NCBI GenBank assembly: GCA_012515645.1
Contig: JAAYXY010000121.1
Coordinates: 1 to 15,121, forward strand
Direction: 5' to 3'
Source of the DNA: Candidatus Peribacteria bacterium
GTDB taxonomy: Bacteria > Patescibacteriota > Gracilibacteria > Peribacterales > Peribacteraceae
DNA: 15,121 nt
Below, one piece after another: positions 1 to 5,479 of this stretch. The stretch's first letter is position 1. Each line of letters begins with the position of its first letter. The notes under the pieces are model-generated. The model was not told the origin of the DNA, ran no database searches, and was given only the letters and a program-made list of their open reading frames with translations. The translations under genes and the position numbers were made by a program.

Positions 1-1837
1 AGTAGGGATAACTGTCCAGGTTATCCAGAAGCGATTGACCGAAGAGTAATACATCGTAGTCGCGCCGCAGAAGTTTTTCCTCGAACGCGGCGCGTGTCTC
101 CGGAATTTCCAGAGCGGTGCCGATACCCAGCTGGCGCCACTGCTCCCGCACGAGTTTGGCAATTTGCGCGTACTGGGGAGGCGAAGGGCTGGTGAGTAAG
201 CGTAGACGCAACGGTTCACCTCGCGCATTGACGCGAATATTGGGGAGCGTATCTTTGCCTCGTAGACACAACATCCCGTTCTCTTCGGTTAGATCCAGAA
301 TATCAATGCACTCTTCTTCGGGAAGAGAACTGTCACGGGAAGACACAAAACGCTCCAGCAGATCTTGTTCTCTGGAAGCGCGGCGGAACGCAGACCAGCT
401 ATCCGTTCGCCAAACATACGCGGAATCCACTACAGATCCGCGATCATTGGATAATTGCACTTGATTCAGTCCCATCCGCAGTGCCCCCGTACCCTGCGTG
501 GGCAATTGCGTGATCCATGCTCCGGAATTGGTAGGATGCAGCTGCAGAGGAACACCATTGAGTAAGCCCCCGGTGGAGCCGACAGATGTAATCGATCCCG
601 TAACGGTAAGCGTTGCCCCTGTGGAAAGGAAGACGATGGATTCCATCTGCAGATCACCAACCAGATTGGTTTCGCGTATTTCCAGCAGACGCTGCAAGCG
701 CACTTTCTCCGGCAGGTGCCACTGCGAATTAAAGAGCGCACCCTGCGCGGCTGTGGGATCGTATTGGTAGCGCCAATCAGACATATCGATTTCCAGCAGC
801 GGCGTATCCACAATGAGCGATTCATTGACGATGTCGGCAATGGCCTGCTTATTCGTACCCAGTTGCAGAGCCAGGCGCAGGGTTTTGTCCTGCAAGTAGC
901 GATCCTCTGTATTCAGGAAGAGCGCCACATACTGTGGCAGCGTATACGTCACGGGGTGGAAACTCCGGGGAACCAAAGGCTCTCCTTTATCATTGCGAGG
1001 AACCAGGCGCACGCCGTGCAGGTTGCGCAGATCGGAAAGTAACGTGACGTAGTCCGGGAAAATGCGGAACACCACGCGCTCAAGGTGATACATGGGCTCC
1101 ATTGGTCTGGGAAAGCGTTCCAAAGTGATTTCGGTGCTCAATTCTGTCTGTACCATGCCCTTAAACGCATAGGGACCGGCGCCCACGGGATGGAAACCGA
1201 AGTCCAGAGCCATATCCATTTTGCCCGGAGGAACGCCTTCGAAGGCGCGGGCAGGCAGCAAACCGAGTGTCAGGTTACTGGGGAAAAAGGAGTATGGTTC
1301 AGCCAGGATGAAACGCACAGTTCGGTCATCGAGGCGTTCGATGGTAACGCCGCGGAAATTTTGCCGCAGCATGCTGTTGGGAAACTGCGGATCCTGTACG
1401 GTCTGAAAGGTGAAAAGTACATCATCCGCCGTGACAGGATGCGGGTTTTCCTGCGTCGAATCGTGCCACTGCAGCTCTTCACGGAGAGTGAGTGTGTAGA
1501 TTTTGCCGTCACCGCTCACTTCCATGGAAGCCAGGTCTTCTTCGATGTGTTTTGTCTTCGGATCGTATTTGAGCAGTCCCGAGAATATGAGGGACACGAT
1601 GTCCCGGTTCACATCATTCGTAACAATGAACCAGGGATTAAGAGGCAGCAATTCGCCAACGGAACCTTCGATATACGTACCCCCTACAGTGGGAACCACC
1701 ATCGAATGAGCAACGTAGAAGATACGCAGAACGGCTGCCAGGGAAAGAATGAACGCGATGCTCAGGCCTACGGTAAGCCAGTGATACCACTGTAAGTGGC
1801 GGAATGGATGCCGTCGGATTGTCCGCGGAAGCGGCAT
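1..1837 (-). CDS. Membrane-anchored peptide/oligopeptide ABC transporter substrate-binding protein (SBP_bac_5 type), C-terminus off the left edge
   Basis: The open frame gives 612 residues and continues past base 1. It starts MPLPRTIRRH; the next in-frame codon upstream of any use is a TAG stop, so this ATG is the only good start. Residues about 18-42 form one transmembrane segment instead of a lipobox, so the protein is probably tethered outside the membrane. Family signatures follow: GGTYIEG, a long segment LREELQWHDS, then PVTADDVLFTF, and near the edge RRDYDVLLFG, which is typical of the DppA/OppA family that delivers peptides to an ABC permease. An unusual beta-rich stretch (about residues 394-475, bases 660-415) resembles an inserted Ig-like domain. 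The gene lies 86 bases after secG on the same strand and may share its transcript. No permease or ATPase gene is visible. The family call is secure; the ligand is unknown. Confidence 0.9.
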   Translation of the reverse strand, partial: MPLPRTIRRHPFRHLQWYHWLTVGLSIAFILSLAAVLRIFYVAHSMVVPTVGGTYIEGSVGELLPLNPWFIVTNDVNRDIVSLIFSGLLKYDPKTKHIEEDLASMEVSGDGKIYTLTLREELQWHDSTQENPHPVTADDVLFTFQTVQDPQFPNSMLRQNFRGVTIERLDDRTVRFILAEPYSFFPSNLTLGLLPARAFEGVPPGKMDMALDFGFHPVGAGPYAFKGMVQTELSTEITLERFPRPMEPMYHLERVVFRIFPDYVTLLSDLRNLHGVRLVPRNDKGEPLVPRSFHPVTYTLPQYVALFLNTEDRYLQDKTLRLALQLGTNKQAIADIVNESLIVDTPLLEIDMSDWRYQYDPTAAQGALFNSQWHLPEKVRLQRLLEIRETNLVGDLQMESIVFLSTGATLTVTGSITSVGSTGGLLNGVPLQLHPTNSGAWITQLPTQGTGALRMGLNQVQLSNDRGSVVDSAYVWRTDSWSAFRRASREQDLLERFVSSRDSSLPEEECIDILDLTEENGMLCLRGKDTLPNIRVNARGEPLRLRLLTSPSPPQYAQIAKLVREQWRQLGIGTALEIPETRAAFEEKLLRRDYDVLLFGQSLLDNLDSYPY

Positions 1838-1923
1838 GGATGGATGGTACTAGAGACCGGGGAGCAGAGGAAGCAATGGGCGCACGCCAAAAACACTGCA
1901 CCCGATTTCCAGGAGATGGAAGA

Positions 1924-2130
1924 TTAAAAGTACCAGCGGAGGATCGACAAAGCGAAGAAGGCGATCGAAAGCCAGATGGAGACCTTATAAATGAGGAGCT
2001 CCGCGCCGCGCCGCTGGATAGCAACCGAAGCACCGGAACCGCCGAAAGTGGCGGAGAGACCGGAAGCCCTGCTCTGGAGCAGGATCGTGAGTGCCATGAG
2101 AGCGCCGATGAACATGTGGAGGAATTCCAT
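1924..2130 (-). CDS. secG: Preprotein translocase subunit SecG
   Basis: This 68-residue protein has two hydrophobic segments around a short loop. The first helix ends LTILLQSRASGLSATFGG and is followed by a polar RRG motif and a second helix ending SIAFFALSILRWYF, which is the SecG pattern (LLQ, FGG, RRG). SecG is the small non-essential partner of SecYE and aids protein export through the inner membrane. I chose the ATG at 2130 (MEFLHMF). In-frame ATGs at 2139 and 2160 also exist, but 2130 lies 7 bases after a TACAAT -10 element, which fits a leaderless mRNA. The substrate-binding protein gene follows downstream, and tRNA-Val is divergent upstream. Confidence 0.88.
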   Translation of the reverse strand: MEFLHMFIGALMALTILLQSRASGLSATFGGSGASVAIQRRGAELLIYKVSIWLSIAFFALSILRWYF

Positions 2131-2137
2131 TGGGTGC

Positions 2138-2167
2138 ATTGTACGGCGGGGGGTGGGCATGGCACAA
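2138..2167 (-). promoter_or_regulatory. Probable secG promoter (TTGTGC - 18 bp - TACAAT)
   Basis: On the minus strand, TTGTGC (2167-2162) is separated by 18 bases from TACAAT (2143-2138). The expected start of transcription falls on or next to the ATG at 2130. The two boxes are the reverse complements of those proposed for the divergent tRNA promoter, shifted by one base. The call rests on sequence match only. Confidence 0.45.
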
Positions 2168-2168
2168 T
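2139..2168 (+). promoter_or_regulatory. Possible tRNA-Val promoter (TTGTAC - 18 bp - CACAAT)
   Basis: TTGTAC (2139-2144) and CACAAT (2163-2168) are 18 bases apart and would start transcription near 2175, about 14 bases before the mature tRNA. Both boxes overlap the secG promoter boxes on the other strand. The matches to consensus are moderate. Confidence 0.33.
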
Positions 2169-2188
2169 GCTACTCACAGAGTTTTTGT

Positions 2189-2266
2189 GGGTGGTTAGCT
2201 CAGTTGGTCTAGAGCGTCTGGTTTACACCCAGAAGGTCGCAGGTTCGACTCCTGCACCACCCACCA
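2189..2266 (+). tRNA. tRNA-Val (anticodon UAC), CCA encoded
   Basis: A full cloverleaf can be folded by eye. The acceptor stem is GGGTGGT/ACCACCC (7 of 7 pairs), the D stem GCTC/GAGC with a GG in its loop, the anticodon stem TCTGG/CCAGA with loop TTTACAC (anticodon TAC at 2224-2226), and the T stem GCAGG/CCTGC with loop TTCGACT. The discriminator is A2263 and CCA is encoded at 2264-2266. Anticodon UAC reads GUA and probably other valine codons. It is divergent from secG and sits 11 bases before the promoter of the DUF11 gene. Confidence 0.97.
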
Positions 2267-2277
2267 TGAATGAAGAC

Positions 2278-2306
2278 TTGACACGATTATTAAAATTATT
2301 TATAGT
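2278..2306 (+). promoter_or_regulatory. Near-consensus housekeeping promoter for the DUF11 gene
   Basis: A perfect TTGACA (2278-2283) is followed after exactly 17 bases by TATAGT (2301-2306) in an AT-rich stretch just after the tRNA. Transcription should begin near 2313, giving a leader of about 28 bases before the ATG at 2341. This argues against upstream in-frame starts that would place coding sequence across the promoter and the tRNA. Confidence 0.8.
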
Positions 2307-2340
2307 CTCATCCTTTGTATTTCTCCTTCGCAGAATTCTT

Positions 2341-3690
2341 ATGAGTACTATCACTGCACGCATACGAACTCTCACAGTTCTGTCTGCCGGTCTCTGCCTC
2401 ATGCTGGCACTGCATACGGGAATCGTGCCGCAGCCTACCAATGTTGCCAGTGCTGCCACGGAAGACACTGTGAAGAACCGGGTACGTATTTCCGTAACGG
2501 ATGGTCAGACATTCGCCGATCCGCAGGACGTGCTCACGTACCGCATTCTGGTAACCAACAGGGAGAATATTCCCCGGAGCATCGATGTTCGCGCGCAGAC
2601 GCCCAGCCAGTTCATCATTCACGAAATCACCGGACCGCACCGCAAGGATGGCCGTAAAATCGAGTGGTACAACCTAGAGTTTGAACCGCAGGAAACGCGG
2701 GAATTCTTCGTGACGGGACACGTAGAACGCAGTGTGCCGGAATACTTCCCGATGCGTTTTACTGTAAGTTCCGGGCAGGAAAGGGCTGTAGATACAACAA
2801 CGATCAGTGCGGAAGGGAAAGACTATGGCTCACTAGTTGTGAGTCTGAGTAACGGGCAACAGTCCGCCCGGCCAGGCCAAATCTTGGAATACGTCGTGGT
2901 GCTGGAAAACACGTCCAGTACGTTGTTGACCAATATGGAAGTGCAGGCCAGCTTGCCGCCCTACACGGAATTCGTCGATGCTGTCGATGGAGGAGAATGG
3001 CTGGGAGGTGGTATTTTCTGGGAAGGTCTCACCGTGAGTCCACTGGGTCGTCGCATGCTCCACTATGTTGTGCGCGTGCGCAGTGACGCCCCTCTTGGAG
3101 GCACGATCCGTGCGGGTGTGAACGTGATGGGACGCACGGAAGCGTACGACAATACCAATATTGCCACAGTTGCCACAGGCACGCCGGACAGTGCTGCAGG
3201 CAGGGACGCCGTGCTGCGCAAACAGGCGGATCGCCGCGAGGTGCGCCCGGGCGACACCGTGCTCTTTACGGTCATGCTGCGCAACACCACAGATCGTGCG
3301 TTTCGGAACGTGACAATCACCGACCAATTCGACGCACAGTACCTACGCCTGGCGGAAACCGTACCTGGTGCCCAGATGAGCGCAGGAAGTATTATGTGGA
3401 ACATTGGTACACTGGAACCAGGCGGAGAGTGGATGGTGCGCTACCGTATGCAGGTGCACCCACAGGCTCCCCACAGCCTGCAGATCAAGAATGCCGTCAC
3501 TGCAACCGGCGAAGGCATGGAAACCGTCTCACTCACTGAACGCATCGTGACAGGAACCGTTGGTGTCATCACAAGCATGCCGAAATCCGGTGCGAGTCTG
3601 GATGCCTTGTTCCTCTTGCTTGCAGGACTCCTGAGCATCGCAACCGCAGGCGCGCAGGCACGCAGACAGGCAATGGTTGCCTTCATGTAA
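2341..3690 (+). CDS. Secreted DUF11-repeat surface protein with C-terminal membrane anchor / sorting-like signal
   Basis: The protein has 449 residues. A basic N-terminus and hydrophobic core (about residues 8-25) with an ASAA-like cleavage site near residue 40 suggest Sec export. Three beta-sandwich repeats of the DUF11 type follow, starting near RISVTDGQTFADPQDVL, SLSNGQQSARPGQILEY and RREVRPGDTVLFTVMLRNTT. Each carries the typical pattern of P-G-D/Q, Y-x-V/I and N-x-x-N. The last 37 residues are MPKSG (413-417), a hydrophobic helix, then a basic patch (ARRQ), the layout of a sortase sorting signal with a variant motif. The long open frame continues upstream to 1804, but it crosses the tRNA and promoter, so I start at 2341. 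The gene is convergent with the next one (15 bases apart). Its exact role at the cell surface is unknown. Confidence 0.87.
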   Translation: MSTITARIRTLTVLSAGLCLMLALHTGIVPQPTNVASAATEDTVKNRVRISVTDGQTFADPQDVLTYRILVTNRENIPRSIDVRAQTPSQFIIHEITGPHRKDGRKIEWYNLEFEPQETREFFVTGHVERSVPEYFPMRFTVSSGQERAVDTTTISAEGKDYGSLVVSLSNGQQSARPGQILEYVVVLENTSSTLLTNMEVQASLPPYTEFVDAVDGGEWLGGGIFWEGLTVSPLGRRMLHYVVRVRSDAPLGGTIRAGVNVMGRTEAYDNTNIATVATGTPDSAAGRDAVLRKQADRREVRPGDTVLFTVMLRNTTDRAFRNVTITDQFDAQYLRLAETVPGAQMSAGSIMWNIGTLEPGGEWMVRYRMQVHPQAPHSLQIKNAVTATGEGMETVSLTERIVTGTVGVITSMPKSGASLDALFLLLAGLLSIATAGAQARRQAMVAFM

Positions 3691-3705
3691 ACAATCCAAA
3701 TTGGG

Positions 3706-4023
3706 CTAGCTGAGCGCGATGAAAATTTCGCGCATGAGATCGATGATCGTGGAGAAATTGAGTTCAAACGGGATGCCCATTAGATTGGCGATGAAGGAAA
3801 CTGCGAAAAATGCTACGAATGCGACCACGAGACCAATAATGGCAAAACGAATGGTATTGACCGCCTTCTTGATCTTCTCTTCGTTGCCGGCAGAGAGAAT
3901 GAAGGAAATGCCACCAACGATGATGTAGATCAACGAGAGAATGGCGGCAATGATGAGACCGAGTGCAACGAACGTAGCGACGATTTCAATGATACTGCCG
4001 TTTTCGAGGAGTCCACGGAGCAT
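3706..4023 (-). CDS. Small two-helix membrane protein, VirB2/TrbC-pilin-like
   Basis: This 105-residue protein has two long hydrophobic segments (about residues 12-45 and 60-85) joined by the polar loop SAGNEEKIKKAVNTIR. The pattern of an IVGG-like glycine pair, then SAG-x-EEKIKKA, then an AIIGL-rich second helix, is common in Patescibacteria proteins annotated as TrbC/VirB2-family pilins. No classical cleavable signal peptide is evident. It lies 18 bases after the KH-domain gene on the same strand. No other type IV secretion or conjugation gene is seen nearby, so a pilin function is only a fold-level guess; a generic small membrane protein is possible. Confidence 0.72.
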   Translation of the reverse strand: MLRGLLENGSIIEIVATFVALGLIIAAILSLIYIIVGGISFILSAGNEEKIKKAVNTIRFAIIGLVVAFVAFFAVSFIANLMGIPFELNFSTIIDLMREIFIALS

Positions 4024-4041
4024 GGAAGGCTGGGGGAAGAA

Positions 4042-4359
4042 TTACGAGGGTGATCCAGGGGGCTCGAGAATCTTTAAATTGACGCGCTGGGCATTCTGGC
4101 TACCCACAACACGCAGCAATGTGCGGAGTGCCTGGATGGTTTGCCCGTTCTTGCCGATGATCTTACCCATATCCCGTTCACTGACCTGCACCGTGAGCAA
4201 GATACCCAGTTCATCGACTTTGGACGTGATGGAGAGTGCATCTTTGTCCTCTACCAGCTCCGAGAGCGCATACTGCAGGAATGCCAAACCCGGGACAGCA
4301 CCAGTCACGGGTGTGCTGTCTGCAGGAGAGGGAAGTGTTGCATCGTCGGTATCAGCCAT
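4042..4359 (-). CDS. khpA: KH-domain RNA-binding protein (KhpA/YlqC type)
   Basis: This 105-residue protein has a type II KH core. The GxxG loop is G69-K-N-G72 within the segment MGKIIGKNGQTIQALRTLL, which contacts single-stranded RNA. KhpA partners with KhpB and binds many transcripts in other bacteria. The conserved location directly after rpsP supports the assignment, as in the rpsP-ylqC-rimM-trmD arrangement; here rimM and trmD are absent. Residues 1-25 are an acidic/proline-rich extension not needed for the fold. I chose the ATG at 4359 (MADTDD); a TTG at 4383 could add eight residues. The 47-base gap to rpsP holds a possible separate promoter. Confidence 0.85.
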   Translation of the reverse strand: MADTDDATLPSPADSTPVTGAVPGLAFLQYALSELVEDKDALSITSKVDELGILLTVQVSERDMGKIIGKNGQTIQALRTLLRVVGSQNAQRVNLKILEPPGSPS

Positions 4360-4370
4360 AAGCGCAGTGC

Positions 4371-4399
4371 AGTGTACGCACAACCAGGCAACCTGTCAC
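4371..4399 (-). promoter_or_regulatory. Possible internal promoter for the KH-domain gene (GTGACA - 17 bp - TACACT)
   Basis: On the minus strand, GTGACA (4399-4394) lies 17 bases from TACACT (4376-4371), which ends 11 bases before the ATG at 4359. The predicted leader is only a few bases long. The gene may also be co-transcribed with rpsP. Confidence 0.38.
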
Positions 4400-4406
4400 A
4401 TGGTTT

Positions 4407-5012
4407 TTATGCAGCTTCTTTTTTCTCTTCTTCCTTCTTTACTTCCTCTTCCTTTAAGTCTTCCTGTGGTTCTTCTGTCTTTACATCCTCTTTCACATCA
4501 TCTTTCTCCTCTTTGACTTCTGCCGGTTCCTGGGCTTTTTCTTCCTCTTTGACCTCTTCCTTCGTCTCTTCCTTCACCTCTTCTTTTCTCTCTTCCTGTA
4601 CGTCCTTTTTCTCTTCTTCTTTCTGCGCTGGTGCCTCTTCTGTTTTCACCTCCTCTTTTGCGGCTTCCTCTTTTTCTTCCTCTTTCTTCTCTGCCACCAC
4701 TGGTGCCTCAGGCTGTTCCTCCGGTTCTTTCGTGGGTCTCTTCTTGGTGTATTGTGCAATAAAACGATCCATGCCGTTCATGCCTGCACGCTTGAGAAGA
4801 CGTGCAACGGTATCGCTGGGTTGTGCACCTTTGGAAACAAGTTCCGCAATGCGATCTTGGCGTACCTCGAACACAGGCGGTTCGCGTGCGGGTAGATAAT
4901 GACCCAAAACCTCCAGAAAACTCTTCTTTGCGCTGCGGCGCTTCTCCGCAAGTACAACACGAAATGCGGGTGTGTTCTTTCTGCCGGTGCGCTGGAGACG
5001 AATAACGAGCAT
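4407..5012 (-). CDS. rpsP: 30S ribosomal protein S16 with a ~110-residue Lys/Glu-rich C-terminal extension
   Basis: Residues 1-88 are ordinary S16, a small-subunit assembly protein: MLVIRLQRTGRKNTPAFRVV, FLEVLGHYLP, then QPSDTVARLLKRAGM. Bacterial S16 is usually about 80-90 residues. Here residues 95-201 add a low-complexity tail almost wholly of E, K, V, A, D, P and T, with repeated EEVKEE and EEEKK blocks, predicted to be charged helix or disordered. The tail frame is open to a single stop, and the coding strand is purine-rich across about 4410-4700. The gene follows a structured 130-base leader and precedes the KH-domain gene. The S16 identity is certain; the tail's role is unknown. Confidence 0.95.
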   Translation of the reverse strand: MLVIRLQRTGRKNTPAFRVVLAEKRRSAKKSFLEVLGHYLPAREPPVFEVRQDRIAELVSKGAQPSDTVARLLKRAGMNGMDRFIAQYTKKRPTKEPEEQPEAPVVAEKKEEEKEEAAKEEVKTEEAPAQKEEEKKDVQEERKEEVKEETKEEVKEEEKAQEPAEVKEEKDDVKEDVKTEEPQEDLKEEEVKKEEEKKEAA

Positions 5013-5065
5013 GATGGTACAGGAAGGATCGGCAGGCGTTCACTGGAATAAACCTGCACACCACA

Positions 5066-5118
5066 GGAGAGCAGTACTCTCCGCTGCAGCCTGCAAAGAA
5101 TAGCGATGCTGCAGGCGG
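5066..5118 (-). promoter_or_regulatory. Structured rpsP leader with two strong hairpins
   Basis: The 130-base gap before rpsP contains a perfect 6-bp hairpin with a 5-base loop (GGAGAG at 5066-5071 with CTCTCC at 5077-5082). Next to it is a larger stem (5081-5090 with 5108-5118, 10 pairs with one bulge). The bases 5089-5095 and 5110-5116 form a competing 7-bp stem (GCCTGCA/TGCAGGC), so two exclusive folds are possible. This could be a leader control element or part of a terminator; no known riboswitch class is recognised. Confidence 0.45.
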
Positions 5119-5125
5119 AAGCAAG

Positions 5126-5149
5126 AAAAAAACGCATCCAAATCACGCG
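5126..5149 (-). terminator. Probable intrinsic terminator after the DUF721 gene
   Basis: Read on the minus strand, CGCGT (5149-5145), a 7-base loop and ATGCG (5137-5133) form a 5-bp stem with one G-T pair, followed at once by seven T (5132-5126). The stem overlaps the TGA stop at 5145-5143. The stem is short but the T run is clean. It separates the DUF721 gene from rpsP. Confidence 0.5.
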
Positions 5150-5433
5150 CGGATCACGCGTATGGATTCTACCAATGCGCCCGGGCACTCCTGCTGCAGA
5201 TACACCTGCAGGTCATGGGCGCACTGGTGTGCTTCCTGCTGTGCTATGGAATGATCGCAGGCGATCATCAACACACCGTCTTTGAATGAACGGGCGCGCA
5301 CAGCCTCCCTGCAATGGGGCAACGCATTGTCCAGCCACTGCTGTGCGCGGGTCACCGCGAGTGAGGACATGGCGTGCCCCAGGAGACCGCGTTTCCTGAG
5401 CACTGCAGGGAGGAGGGAGCGAATGGAATCCAT
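5143..5433 (-). CDS. DUF721 / DciA-like protein
   Basis: This 96-residue protein begins MDSIRSLLPAVLRKRG and has the DUF721 outline: an N-terminal helix, then a W-containing amphipathic stretch (QQWLDNAL), A-R-S-F-K-D-G-V-L-M-I and a helix ending LQVYLQQE, closing with a beta strand VESIRVIRA. DUF721 proteins include DciA, which loads the replicative helicase DnaB in many bacteria; short versions like this one are often only annotated as DUF721. I chose the ATG at 5433 because an extended -10 element ends 9 bases upstream; an ATG at 5457 is possible. It lies between copA and rpsP on the same strand. Confidence 0.72.
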   Translation of the reverse strand: MDSIRSLLPAVLRKRGLLGHAMSSLAVTRAQQWLDNALPHCREAVRARSFKDGVLMIACDHSIAQQEAHQCAHDLQVYLQQECPGALVESIRVIRA

Positions 5434-5442
5434 GAGAATGGC

Positions 5443-5451
5443 AGTATAGCA
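5443..5451 (-). promoter_or_regulatory. Extended -10 promoter for the DUF721 gene (TGC TATACT)
   Basis: The minus strand reads TGC (5451-5449) directly before TATACT (5448-5443), an extended -10 arrangement with a TATAAT-like box that matches five of six bases. No clear -35 box is seen. The ATG at 5433 is 9 bases downstream, so the leader would be about 2 bases. Confidence 0.55.
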
Positions 5452-5479
5452 ATGCACACAGAAAATGCAGATACGTGCG

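Noticed and set aside
1838..1923. Imperfect hairpin GGGTGC/GCGCCC between secG and the substrate-binding gene
   Set aside because: It needs a wobble pair and a 14-base loop, and has no T run; too weak to call a terminator or regulatory element.
1804..2340. Upstream in-frame extension of the DUF11 frame, about 179 residues
   Set aside because: It crosses secG on the other strand, the tRNA-Val and the promoter at 2278-2306, and lacks protein-like composition; the signal peptide begins at 2341.
4141..4899. Long Ser/Phe-rich open frame on the plus strand opposite rpsP
   Set aside because: It is the mirror of the Lys/Glu-coding repeat tract; S16 and the KH domain on the minus strand explain the DNA.
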